The position numbers and the translations under genes were made by a program. From Acidobacteriota bacterium (lineage in GTDB: Bacteria > Acidobacteriota > Terriglobia > Bryobacterales > Bryobacteraceae), in NCBI GenBank assembly GCA_018268835.1, contig JAFDVU010000058.1, forward strand, positions 1 through 37,126: a DNA stretch of 37,126 bases. The letters run 5' to 3'. Positions 1 through 8,104 of this stretch are shown one piece after another; the stretch's first letter is position 1; the number at the start of each line of letters is the position of its first letter. The notes beneath the pieces were generated by a model that did not search any database, was not told the origin of the DNA, and saw only the letters and a list, made by a program, of their open reading frames with translations.

Positions 1-51
1 CCTTGCCCCGGTCTCTCGGTTCGGACGGATTTTCAAGATAGGAGGCCTGCG

Positions 52-1251
52 CTACGGTTGCCTTCCTGGGATGACGTCGATTTGGAGTTGCGGGTCGGCG
101 GCGGGAATGTAGCGCTCGGGGAGGCCGAGTTCCTTGCGGACCAGGTTGCAGCCCTGGGCGATGGCGCTGGCCTTGTAGAAGGCGATCTCGCGGTTGCAGC
201 CCTGGCGGCCGAAGCCGCAGTCGCTGGAGACGATCAACTGTTCGGCGGGGATGTACCGGAGCGCCTTGCGGATCTCCGCGGCCACGTCTTCGGCACGGTC
301 CGCCTGCAGGACGCGATGGCTCACGGCGCCGATCGCGATCTTCTTCTTCAGGTCGTTGCGGAAGGGCGCGAAGAGGTCGAGGTCCTGCTGATTGCGGTCC
401 TTCATTTCGAGGGTCCACACGTCGCCGCGGCAGCGCTCCAGGTAGATCTCGATCGAGTTGGCGTAGCTGGTGTCCTCCATGACGCGCTGCATGTTGGGAT
501 TGCCCCAGCAGGTGTGGATCCAGATCTCGACATCGTCGAGGCCGGCCACTTCGCGGCTGAAGGCGTCGATCATGAACTTCACTTCGTCGTGATCCTTGCC
601 GTAGGTGTTGGCCATGAAGTGGAAGGTGGGCTCTTCGATCTGAATGCAGCGGCAGCCGGCGGCGCGCAGGGCGAGCAGTTCCTGGTTCATGGCCACGGCC
701 ATATCCCAGATCACTTCGCGCTTGTCCTTGTACCTGGGCGTGTGGATGTCGAGGAACAGGGCCATCACCTGCGAGCAGCAGGTACCGAACTTGAGCGGTC
801 TGGGGGTGCGGGCCTGCGCGAGGCGCCAGATCTTGGGATAGTCGAGCGGGCGGTGCTCGATTTTATCGACGACGCGCGGCCAGCGCCATCCGGTGTAGAT
901 CTCGTTGAGGAGCGTGCCGGGCGGATAGTGCAGCCAGGGGGCGGTGGTCTCCTCGGGCTGCAGGTGGTCGCCCGCGAATCCGGCCCAGCGCTGGATGGGG
1001 TAATGGTGCCAGGCGCGTCCGGCGAGGTCCTCGTCCACGTGGAGGTCGCCGTGGGTGAGGATGTCGAGTCCGGCGCGCTCCTGGTCGCCGATGAGCACGG
1101 TCATGGCGTCCTGGAACTTTTCGCGGAAGCGGACGTCGAGCATGCAGGTATCGAGAGGACGTCCCCACATGCTGATGTCGTACCAGCGGGGACGGGGGAA
1201 ACTGCCGGTGGTGGTGCCGGGCAGGATCAGGTCGCGGGTGGCGGTGAACAT
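52..1251 (-). CDS. Core MetE-like (cobalamin-independent methionine synthase family) zinc methyltransferase
   Basis: A 399-residue protein matching only the C-terminal catalytic barrel of cobalamin-independent methionine synthase; full MetE is roughly twice as long and has an extra N-terminal barrel. The family hallmark TTTGSFPRP lies near residue 15. The four expected zinc ligands are visible: His246 and Cys248 in IHTCWGN, Glu282 in TLEMKD and Cys345 in SSDCGFG. By family knowledge the zinc activates a thiol such as homocysteine for methyl transfer, but lone-barrel members also include coenzyme M and other thiol transferases, so the acceptor and methyl donor are open. The ATG at 1251 is chosen because the frame upstream runs back into the methyltransferase gene and looks like shadow sequence. 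It lies 53 bp downstream of that methyltransferase on the same strand and may be co-transcribed with it and the phosphofructokinase. It probably acts in the cytoplasm. Confidence 0.85.
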   Translation of the reverse strand: MFTATRDLILPGTTTGSFPRPRWYDISMWGRPLDTCMLDVRFREKFQDAMTVLIGDQERAGLDILTHGDLHVDEDLAGRAWHHYPIQRWAGFAGDHLQPEETTAPWLHYPPGTLLNEIYTGWRWPRVVDKIEHRPLDYPKIWRLAQARTPRPLKFGTCCSQVMALFLDIHTPRYKDKREVIWDMAVAMNQELLALRAAGCRCIQIEEPTFHFMANTYGKDHDEVKFMIDAFSREVAGLDDVEIWIHTCWGNPNMQRVMEDTSYANSIEIYLERCRGDVWTLEMKDRNQQDLDLFAPFRNDLKKKIAIGAVSHRVLQADRAEDVAAEIRKALRYIPAEQLIVSSDCGFGRQGCNREIAFYKASAIAQGCNLVRKELGLPERYIPAADPQLQIDVIPGRQP

Positions 1252-1304
1252 GGCTGAGAGGGCATTGTACACCTTGCCGGGGACAAGATCGCCAGCGGCG
1301 CCGG

Positions 1305-1949
1305 TTACTTCACCGCGAGCCAGGCGAGGAAGAGGCCGTCCGGCTCGACGTCTTCCCAATAAGAGATGAAGCGGCTGGTGACTTCGCTGCAGTGGCGCTG
1401 GAGTAGGCGTTCGAGTTCGCGGCGGGTGAACCACTTCTCCCATTCGGGAGTTTCCAGGCGGCCCCACTGTTCGGCGTTCTTATCGATGATGGCGATTCGG
1501 CCGCCGGGCTTGACCACGCGGCAGATTTCGGAGATCGCGCGATCGATCTCCACGGCGTGCTCGAGCGATTCGGTGGCGTAGGCGCCGTCGAAGAAGGCGT
1601 CTTCGAAGGGCAGTTCGGTCATGGACCCGGCGCGGGTGCGGATGCCTTCCGGGACGTGGCGCAGCATCTCTTCGGAAATATCGAGGCCCCAGATTTCGGC
1701 CTCCGGCTCCTGCTCGCGGAAGATGCGCGCGAAGCGCCCCTTGCCGCAGCCGACGTCGAGCACGCGCCGCCCGCGCAATTCGCCGAGGTGTTCGCGGATC
1801 AGCTTGACGTGGTAGATGCGGGGATCGATGGTGGAGGGGAAATGCTCTTCGTCCGCGGCGGCATGGTCGAACGAAGCCTGAATGCGGGCGCGCAGTTCGG
1901 GGGTGAGCCGCGCGCCCTCCTTCTTCGAAAACAGGTGCTTCAGATTCAC
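1305..1949 (-). CDS. Class I SAM-dependent methyltransferase (Methyltransf_11 type)
   Basis: A 214-residue Rossmann-fold methyltransferase. Motif I is clear at about residues 63-71 (VLDVGCGKG), followed by the acidic end of strand 2 (GLDIS), the post-motif region LPFEDAFFDGAYATESLEH and the motif III-like VKPGGRIAIIDKN. The first ~50 residues carry no membrane segment. The GTG start at 1949 is preferred: it shares the 4-base GTGA overlap with the stop of the upstream phosphofructokinase gene, which suggests translational coupling. The substrate cannot be read from the sequence; the SLEHAVEID region resembles small-molecule and quinone-type methyltransferases. Its place between a glycolytic kinase and a MetE-like methyltransferase is suggestive of methyl-group metabolism but not proof. 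Confidence 0.85.
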   Translation of the reverse strand: MNLKHLFSKKEGARLTPELRARIQASFDHAAADEEHFPSTIDPRIYHVKLIREHLGELRGRRVLDVGCGKGRFARIFREQEPEAEIWGLDISEEMLRHVPEGIRTRAGSMTELPFEDAFFDGAYATESLEHAVEIDRAISEICRVVKPGGRIAIIDKNAEQWGRLETPEWEKWFTRRELERLLQRHCSEVTSRFISYWEDVEPDGLFLAWLAVK

Positions 1950-3130
1950 GCGCGGGTGAGGAAGATGGGGAAGCCGAGCTTGTGGTCGTAGGTCGGACGG
2001 TAGCGCTCGGTGTTGTACATGGTCGCGAGGTCCACTTTGCGCGGTCCCAGCTTGGGATCGGGGATCTCGACGAGGCGGTAGCAGCCTTCGTTGATGGCGG
2101 TCATGAGGCCGTGCTGGCCTTCTTCGATGGCATCGAGCGCCATGCCGGCAAAGGTCGCGGCCACCATCTTGTCGACGAAGTCGGGGCTGCCCGAGCGCAG
2201 GTCGTAGGTCAGGTCGCTGACGATGGTTTCTTCGCCGGTGGCCTTCTTGATCTCGCTGCTGAGGTCTTCGGCGACGCTCATCTTTTTGCGGTGGCCGAAG
2301 GCATCGGGCTCGCCGTACTCCTTGACGGTGTAGCCTTCCCACTCGGCGCCTTCGCTGAGGATGGCGATCGAGTAATTGCTGGGGTTGTGCTTCTTATCGG
2401 TGATCAGCAGTTCGATCAGTTTGTCGAGCTTCACCTTGTACTCGGGGATGCAGCAGCGCGTGGAGGTGACGTAGGCGGTGTAGAGCGCGGTGTAGCCGGC
2501 GTCGCGGCCGAAGACGCGGAAGAGGCCGATGCGCTCGTGGGATCCGACGGTGGTGCGCTGCCGGTCGATGGCGTCCATCGCGCGCGTGATCGCGGTGGAG
2601 AAGCCGATGCAGTACTCGGTGTTGCGCACGTCGTTGTCCATGGTCTTCGGCACGGCGATGACCTTCATCCCCTGCCGGTCGAGGGCCGCGGCGTAGCTCA
2701 ACGTATCGTCGCCGCCGATGGCGATCAGGTAATCGAGGCCGAGGGTCTCGATGTTCTTAAGGACAGCGGGGCTGACATCGAAGACGGTGCTGGTCTCGCC
2801 CTTCTTGGTGACCTGCGTGGAGGGAAAGGTCTGCCCCGCCAGGACCGGAGGCAGCTTCTTCATCTTCGAGGGATTGGTACGCGAACTATGCAGGTAGGTG
2901 CCGCCGGTGCGGTCAATGGTCCGCGTATTCTCGCGGTTCAGCGGCAGCACGTAGCGGGCGCGGCTCGCCGGATCGTTGAGGTCGACGTGAGTGAGAGCTT
3001 CCCAGCCGCGGCGCAGGCCGATGACTTCGGCGCCGATCTCACTGCCGCGGTAGACCACCGTTTTGATGACGGAATTGAGGCCGGGGACGTCGCCGCCGCC
3101 GGTAAGAATGCCGATGCGTTTTGCTGCCAT
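1946..3130 (-). CDS. 6-phosphofructokinase family enzyme with pyrophosphate-type active-site signature
   Basis: A 394-residue PFK. It phosphorylates fructose 6-phosphate to the 1,6-bisphosphate using ATP or pyrophosphate. Visible motifs are the N-terminal phosphoryl-donor loop TGGGDVPGLN (residues 10-19), GGTYLHSSR (77-84), GGDDT (139-143), the catalytic PKTMDND (161-167) and VFGRDAGYTALY (206-217). In ATP-dependent PFKs the residue after GGD/GGE is Gly; here it is Asp142, and Lys162 precedes the TxDND motif. This Asp/Lys pair is the known signature of pyrophosphate-dependent enzymes, so I predict PPi as donor, which would make the step reversible. The ATG at 3130 has an AGGAG ribosome site 6 bp upstream, and a perfect TATAAT -10 lies about 35 bp before the start. 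The gene overlaps the next methyltransferase by 4 bp. Databases may label it pfkA or pfp. Confidence 0.93.
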   Translation of the reverse strand: MAAKRIGILTGGGDVPGLNSVIKTVVYRGSEIGAEVIGLRRGWEALTHVDLNDPASRARYVLPLNRENTRTIDRTGGTYLHSSRTNPSKMKKLPPVLAGQTFPSTQVTKKGETSTVFDVSPAVLKNIETLGLDYLIAIGGDDTLSYAAALDRQGMKVIAVPKTMDNDVRNTEYCIGFSTAITRAMDAIDRQRTTVGSHERIGLFRVFGRDAGYTALYTAYVTSTRCCIPEYKVKLDKLIELLITDKKHNPSNYSIAILSEGAEWEGYTVKEYGEPDAFGHRKKMSVAEDLSSEIKKATGEETIVSDLTYDLRSGSPDFVDKMVAATFAGMALDAIEEGQHGLMTAINEGCYRLVEIPDPKLGPRKVDLATMYNTERYRPTYDHKLGFPIFLTRA

Positions 3131-3164
3131 GGTTCTCCTGTATGAAGGGGGATTAGGAACTCCC

Positions 3165-3170
3165 ATTATA
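3165..3170 (-). promoter_or_regulatory. Promoter -10 element upstream of the phosphofructokinase gene
   Basis: On the minus strand the hexamer is a perfect TATAAT, followed about 35 bp later by the ATG at 3130 with its AGGAG site. The matching -35 at a 17-bp spacing is TGGATC, only 3 of 6 to consensus, so the call rests mainly on the -10 and its position in an 81-bp intergenic stretch. Confidence 0.5.
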
Positions 3171-3211
3171 AAGGATGGACGGCAGCGGATCCATGCGCGG
3201 ATCGCGGCGTT

Positions 3212-3538
3212 TCAGGCGGCGAGCGCGGTATCGAGCACCCAGCGCACCTGCGTGGCTTCGAAGGGCGCGCCGCAATAATCGGCGGCGCCGGCTTCCAGGG
3301 CGTTGAGCCATGAGGTCACTTCCGGCAAGCGGCTGGTGACAATCACGGGGAGGCGCGGATTTAGCGAAAGCGCTGTGTCCAGCTCATTTGAATCGGTAAA
3401 GATCAGGTCGGCGTTGGCGGCGCCGGGGGAGGACTCACGCCTTGCCGAGACGGTTACAGTATGTCCAAGATGCCGCAGCACGCGGCTGAGATCTTCGGCC
3501 AAGGCGCAGTCCAGGCCGAGAAGAAGAACGTTCGCCAT
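3212..3538 (-). CDS. Degenerate response-regulator receiver (pseudo-receiver) protein
   Basis: A 108-residue single-domain protein with the CheY-like alternation of hydrophobic strands and helices: MANVLLLGLD, then helix 1, DLIFTDSN (putative phosphoacceptor Asp within FTD), PVIVTS with the conserved Thr/Ser position, and GAADYCGAPFEA. In active receivers the last motif is KP(F); here the Lys is replaced by Ala (GAPF), and the usual acidic pair near the N-terminus is reduced to a single Asp. Phosphorylation-dependent switching is therefore doubtful, although the domain fold looks intact and it could act as a protein-interaction module. The ATG at 3538 follows a GAGAGAGA-rich ribosome-site region. 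It is on the same strand as the phosphofructokinase, 81 bp upstream of it, but that gene has its own promoter. Confidence 0.7.
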   Translation of the reverse strand: MANVLLLGLDCALAEDLSRVLRHLGHTVTVSARRESSPGAANADLIFTDSNELDTALSLNPRLPVIVTSRLPEVTSWLNALEAGAADYCGAPFEATQVRWVLDTALAA

Positions 3539-3818
3539 AATTAATCTCTCTCTTTGGGGGGAAATGAGAAGGGCGACGGAGGCCTGTTCCATAACCAGGA
3601 TAGTGCTTTCCGCGGCCGCGTGTGATCGAAATTTGTTATCGCCCCGTTAAGAGTACGTGACGGGAGCTTCAAAGCGGTATCTGGGAATACAGTTGCTGCC
3701 TGGGAGATGCTTCGCACGGGCACACTTGAATGGACGCATGGCGGGTATCGCCGGGTTGCGGCCGGACGCGGGGCGCGCGGAGGACAATGTCCGCAAAGCA
3801 ACAGTCCGGGGCGACCGC
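3539..3818. other. 280-bp intergenic stretch without a gene
   Basis: Between the DUF5009 gene and the pseudo-receiver gene, both on the minus strand. I see no convincing ORF, RNA gene or strong promoter. It is less GC-rich around 3595-3665, as expected for a promoter of the pseudo-receiver gene, but no clear -35/-10 pair is visible. Confidence 0.4.
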
Positions 3819-4967
3819 TCAGATTTTCAGGAACAACTGGCGGCGGTACATCCAGTAGAGGACCAGCCAAAAGACGGCCAGCACGGCCGAGCCGCGCACG
3901 AAGGGTTCGACCGCGGTGCCGAAGAAGGCGAAGAAGTGGGCGCCCAGGTGGATGCGGAAGCTATCCAGGATGAAGCGTTCCCACAGGTGCGCGATCAGGT
4001 AGGCCGCAATGGAGTTCATGCCGATCACCACCAGCGGGAAGGCCCACCGGCGCCACTGCTTGACCTCGGTCAGCCAGCAGAAAATGGCCAGGTAGAAGAA
4101 GCACAGCCCGCCGCTGAACAGGGTCCACGCTGGGGTCCAGATGCGCTTGACAATGGGGCAGATGCCGGCGAAGTGCAGCAGCACACCGGCGGCGACCGCG
4201 ATGGCACCGGCCAGCAGCAGGCGGCGCATGGGAATGGCCGGTGCGGCGGCACGCAGCCACTGTCCGGCGGCGAGCCCCAGGATCATCGTGCCCAGGGTGG
4301 GGATGAAGCTGAGGGTGAGGTATCCGCCGGAATTGGCCACGAAGGGAGTGACGCGGGGGAAGAGATTGAGGAACCACTGGTCGAACGCGTTGCCGAAGTT
4401 GTCGCCTTTGTTCCAGTGCGCGAGGAACCCGCTGAAGAAGCCGGGTTCGTGCGCCGGATAGAGCGCCCAGGCGAGCCAGTAGCCGAAGAGCAGGAGGCCG
4501 AACGCGGTCCACTGCCACTTGGGCGGACGGAAGGCGAGCACGAACAGGAGCGGATAACCGAGGCCGATCTGCGTGAGCGTGTCTTCGAAGGTGAAGTAGG
4601 TTTGAGGGGCGTTGGTGGAGCGGAGGAAAATTCCGAGCGCGCAGAGCAACAGCGAGCGCCACAGCGCGTGGAAGAAGAGGGAGCGGAAGGTGCCGCCGCG
4701 GGCCATGCGGGAGGCGATCGAGTAGGGCAGCGCGACGCCGACGAGGAAGGAGAAGCCGGGCTGAATGGTATCGTGCAGCGAGCAGCCGGCCCACTCGGTG
4801 TGGGTTTGATTCCAGGCAAGGAAGGCCCAGAAGGGATTGCCAGGGAGGGCGCGGGCGACCCTGGAGAGTTGCACGACCTCCGCCATCATGAGCAGCATGA
4901 CGAAACCGCGGTAGGCATCCACGGCGAGGTTGCGCTGGGACTTCGTGGCCACCACTAGAGCATACAC
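3819..4967 (-). CDS. DUF5009 / heparan-alpha-glucosaminide N-acetyltransferase-like membrane protein
   Basis: A 382-residue polytopic inner-membrane protein. The N-terminus [20 protein letters not shown] matches the 'SLDxxRGxxxxxM' start of the DUF5009/COG4299 family related to lysosomal HGSNAT and NagX. These transfer acetyl groups across the membrane to sugar amines. Further family-like features are [20 protein letters not shown] with a conserved His, about ten hydrophobic segments, and a C-terminal [14 protein letters not shown] followed by a last membrane helix and a basic end. It starts 16 bp after the stop of the c-di-GMP gene, so it is probably transcribed with it. No strong ribosome site precedes the ATG at 4967; two Val codons nearby are possible alternative starts. 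Acetylation of cell-wall or exopolysaccharide sugars is plausible but not shown. Confidence 0.85.
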   Translation of the reverse strand: MYALVVATKSQRNLAVDAYRGFVMLLMMAEVVQLSRVARALPGNPFWAFLAWNQTHTEWAGCSLHDTIQPGFSFLVGVALPYSIASRMARGGTFRSLFFHALWRSLLLCALGIFLRSTNAPQTYFTFEDTLTQIGLGYPLLFVLAFRPPKWQWTAFGLLLFGYWLAWALYPAHEPGFFSGFLAHWNKGDNFGNAFDQWFLNLFPRVTPFVANSGGYLTLSFIPTLGTMILGLAAGQWLRAAAPAIPMRRLLLAGAIAVAAGVLLHFAGICPIVKRIWTPAWTLFSGGLCFFYLAIFCWLTEVKQWRRWAFPLVVIGMNSIAAYLIAHLWERFILDSFRIHLGAHFFAFFGTAVEPFVRGSAVLAVFWLVLYWMYRRQLFLKI

Positions 4968-4983
4968 GGGTACGAGTGCGATT

Positions 4984-7900
4984 TCAGGAGTAGGCGAGCG
5001 ATTCGGCGGGAAGCAGCAGGCGACGCTCGCCTTCGAGGTGGCGCGTGGGATCCGCGCTGGGTCTGCCGAGCAGGTACCCCTGCACGGTGTCGCAGCCGAG
5101 GGTGCGCACGGCGGCGAGTTCCTCGGGCCGTTCGACGCCTTCGACGACGACGGTGAGGTTGAGGTTATGCGCCAGCGCGACCAGCGACTGAATCATGGCG
5201 CGCGATTCGGCGGCCTCATGCAGGTTGCGCACGAAGCTGCGGTCGATCTTCATTCCCTGGAAGGGGAGGCGGGTGAGATAGCTGAGCGAGGAATAGCCGG
5301 TGCCGAAATCGTCCACTACGAGGCTGACGCCGCAGTCGCGGAGGCGCGCCATCTTGGCGGCGGGTCCGTCGAAACCGGCCAGCACGACGCTCTCGGTTAG
5401 TTCGAGCTGGAGCAGGTCCGGAGCCAGGCCGGTTCGTTCCATGGTTTCCAGGACGCGGTCGACAAAATCGTCACGGAAGAACTGCACGCTGGAGACGTTG
5501 ACGGCCACCTGCAGCGGCGGGCAGCCGGGTCTCTGCCACGCGACGGCGTGACGGCACGCTTCTTCGAGCACCCTCATCCCGATGGGCACGATGAGGCCGT
5601 TCTCCTCGGCCACGGGGATGAAGCGGTCGGGCGGCACCATGCCGTGCCGCGGATGCTTCCAGCGGGCCAGGGCCTCAAAGCCGCTGAGGCGTCCATCGCG
5701 CAGGTCGTACTCGGGCTGGTAGTGGACCACGATTTCGCCGCGCTCCGAGGCGCCGCGCAGTTCGCCCTCCAATTGCACGCGTTCGCGCAGCGCGCGGCCG
5801 AGTTCGGGAGTGAACACGCGGCAGCGGCTGCGTCCGCCGCGGCGGGCGCTGCTCATGGCGGTGTGGGCATGCTGCAGCAGGGTGGGGGCATCGGCGGCGT
5901 GACGCGGGAACAGGCTGATGCCGGCGCTGGCGGTGAGCGGGAATTCGGCGGAGCCGGCGCGGCAGGGCGCGGCGATGGCATCCAGGAGTTTGCGCGCCAC
6001 CTGCTCGGCGTCGGCGGCCTGGTGGAGGTGGGGCAAGACGACGGCGAATTCGTCGCCGCCCACGCGCGCCAGGGTATCGCTGCCGCGGAGACAGTGGCGA
6101 AAGTGTTGAGGGATCGCCTCAAGCAGGGCGTCGCCCACGGCCTGGCCGTGGGTTTCGTTAAAGGCGTGAAAGGCGTCGATGTCGAGATAGATGACGCCCA
6201 CAGTCTCGCCGGCGCGGTGGGCTTCGGCCAGTGCCTGCTGGAGGCGGTCGCAGAAGAGGGTGCGATTGGGCAGGCCGGTGAGTTGATCGTTGAGCGAGTT
6301 GAATGCGAGGCGTTCCTCGGCCTGCTTGCGGGCGGTGACGTCCTCCCACAAGGCGATGATCCCGACGCAGCGGCTGTCCTGCATGGCCGGGGAGACGCTG
6401 ACCCGCATCCACACCACCTGACCGTCGCGGCGCAACAGGCGCACTTCGGCCACGTAGCCGCCTACGGCGCCGCCGAGGACCTCGGCGACGCGCTGGGCGT
6501 GGCGCTCGTGGTCGTCGGGATGGAGCAGGTCCATGATCCGCATGGAGAGGAGTTGTTCGCGCGTGTAGCCGGTCACCCGGCAGGCGAAATCGCTGACCTC
6601 GGCGAAGCGCCCCTCGCGATCGGTCAGCACGGAGCCGACCGTGGCGTGGGCGAACATGCGGCGGGTGCGCTCCTGATTTTCGGTGAGGGCGGTTTCCGCC
6701 TCGCGCATGCCGGTGATATCGATGTTGACGCCCAGCAGGCGAACGGGCTTGCCGGCGTCGTCGCGGAACAGCCGCGCCTTGCTGAGCAGCCAGCGGGTGG
6801 CGCCGTCGGGCCGCACGATGCGGTATTCGGCTTCGTAGGCCGGCTTGCTTTCCATTGCGCGCTCCAGGTTGCGCACCATGCGGTCGCGGTCCTCGGGATG
6901 GATGAGGGCGAACCACTCGTCGCGGGCGGGGAACTCGGCGGCCGGAGGCAGGCCGAAGATGCGGAAGATCTCCGGCGAGGCGGTGGTGCGGCCGGCGGGG
7001 ATGTTCCAGTCCCAGATGCCCATGCCGGCGGCGTCCAGCGCCAGGTTCAGGCGCTGTTCGGCCTCGCGGCGCACCTGCGCTTCGAGGCGCAGCAGGCGGT
7101 TGACCTCGCTCAGGCGGCGCCCTTTCGAAGCGACCAGGGCACGGACGCGCGCGGCACGCTGCAACACCTCGCGGGCAACGGCGGCGATCAACAGCGAAGT
7201 GAGCAGCCACGCGGCCAGCAATGCCCATCGCGCCGTGGCATTGGAATCGGTTGGAAAGGCGGAAGCGGCAGAGGCGCGCAGCGTCCAGACGCGGTCGGCG
7301 AAGACGATCGGGATCGCGGCGGTGAACGGGCCATCCGGCGTCAGCGACGCCGTGTTGGAGCGTGAACGGTGCCGGTAGAGACGCCGTCCGCCCAACCCGG
7401 AATCTTCGAGAACGAAATCGATGCCCAGCGGCTGAATGTGTCTGAGTCCGGACTCGACCAGGTCCGCCACCGGCGATAGTACCAGCACCGCGCCCCGCGG
7501 GCGGCGCGCGGCATCGAACACCGGGCCGGCGAAGACCAGCAGTTCTTCGCCGGGTCCCGCCGAAGCCGGTTCGGTGACGGCGCGGCCGGCGCGAACCGCG
7601 CGGCGAACCGCGTCGGCCAGCCACGGCGGTTCCGTGTCGCCGAGGAAGGCGGGACCGGACGTGAATCGCCGCGCCCCGCGGATCGCCGCCGGCAGGCCGC
7701 TGGTACCGTCCCAGGAAATCCAATACGCGGCCAACCTGCCCGGCCGGTCTCCGCGGTGGCCGTCCAGCAAGGTTTGAATCACGTCCGTCCGTCCGCAGGC
7801 GGCCAGACGCGTGATCATCTCCAGCAGGCGCGCCGAACTCTCCGTCTCCCGGTACACTGCGCGGGCGCGGTCCTCCGACGCGGCGAGGAAGTGCGTCCGG

Positions 7901-8046
7901 ACGCTGGCGGCTTCGTGGTGCTTTGAGTAGCTGAATCCGGCGAGCGACAGGAGCGCACCAGCGGCCAGAAGCACGCCGGATGTCCAGTTGCGGTCGAGGC
8001 GAAGCACTGCGCGACGGATGGCGGCGATGATCACGAATGGTCCCAA
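4984..8046 (-). CDS. CHASE-like sensor-PAS-PAS-GGDEF-EAL cyclic-di-GMP signalling protein
   Basis: A 1020-residue membrane-anchored bifunctional c-di-GMP protein. Order: membrane helix about 22-40, periplasmic CHASE-like sensor region about 41-270, second helix about 275-293, coiled linker 300-335, PAS about 335-450, PAS about 455-580, GGDEF 582-745, EAL 757-1000. The GGDEF motif is intact (663-667) and an RxxD inhibitory site (654-657) lies five residues before it. However, the usual FKxxND is FHAFNE (626-631) and GHxxGD is GQAVGD, which may weaken synthesis. The EAL domain has EAL 791-793, Asn850, Glu882, DDFGTG (912-917), Lys933, Glu969 and Gln989, so phosphodiesterase activity looks intact. 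The start is uncertain: TTG at 8046, or GTG at 8034. It is divergent from the O-antigen ligase gene by 58 bp. Confidence 0.92.
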   Translation of the reverse strand: MGPFVIIAAIRRAVLRLDRNWTSGVLLAAGALLSLAGFSYSKHHEAASVRTHFLAASEDRARAVYRETESSARLLEMITRLAACGRTDVIQTLLDGHRGDRPGRLAAYWISWDGTSGLPAAIRGARRFTSGPAFLGDTEPPWLADAVRRAVRAGRAVTEPASAGPGEELLVFAGPVFDAARRPRGAVLVLSPVADLVESGLRHIQPLGIDFVLEDSGLGGRRLYRHRSRSNTASLTPDGPFTAAIPIVFADRVWTLRASAASAFPTDSNATARWALLAAWLLTSLLIAAVAREVLQRAARVRALVASKGRRLSEVNRLLRLEAQVRREAEQRLNLALDAAGMGIWDWNIPAGRTTASPEIFRIFGLPPAAEFPARDEWFALIHPEDRDRMVRNLERAMESKPAYEAEYRIVRPDGATRWLLSKARLFRDDAGKPVRLLGVNIDITGMREAETALTENQERTRRMFAHATVGSVLTDREGRFAEVSDFACRVTGYTREQLLSMRIMDLLHPDDHERHAQRVAEVLGGAVGGYVAEVRLLRRDGQVVWMRVSVSPAMQDSRCVGIIALWEDVTARKQAEERLAFNSLNDQLTGLPNRTLFCDRLQQALAEAHRAGETVGVIYLDIDAFHAFNETHGQAVGDALLEAIPQHFRHCLRGSDTLARVGGDEFAVVLPHLHQAADAEQVARKLLDAIAAPCRAGSAEFPLTASAGISLFPRHAADAPTLLQHAHTAMSSARRGGRSRCRVFTPELGRALRERVQLEGELRGASERGEIVVHYQPEYDLRDGRLSGFEALARWKHPRHGMVPPDRFIPVAEENGLIVPIGMRVLEEACRHAVAWQRPGCPPLQVAVNVSSVQFFRDDFVDRVLETMERTGLAPDLLQLELTESVVLAGFDGPAAKMARLRDCGVSLVVDDFGTGYSSLSYLTRLPFQGMKIDRSFVRNLHEAAESRAMIQSLVALAHNLNLTVVVEGVERPEELAAVRTLGCDTVQGYLLGRPSADPTRHLEGERRLLLPAESLAYS

Positions 8047-8104
8047 GGAGGCTTATCGGGTGAACGAGAAGAAAGTTGAAAGGCCCGGCTTGCGATACTG
8101 AAGG

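Noticed and set aside
1..51. Left edge of the window
   Set aside because: 51 bases beyond the stop of the MetE-like gene; no feature could be supported.
58..1257. Long plus-strand open frame opposite the MetE-like gene
   Set aside because: The minus strand has the full zinc site and family motifs; the opposite frame is Gly/Ala/Val-rich without recognisable domains, as GC-rich codons give.
3657..4958. 433-codon plus-strand frame opposite the DUF5009 gene
   Set aside because: Glu/Gly-rich with no domain, and the minus strand encodes a convincing polytopic membrane protein.
5548..7365. 605-codon plus-strand frame opposite the GGDEF-EAL gene
   Set aside because: The translation is low-complexity (Gly/Ala/His repeats) and has no family features; shadow of the real gene.
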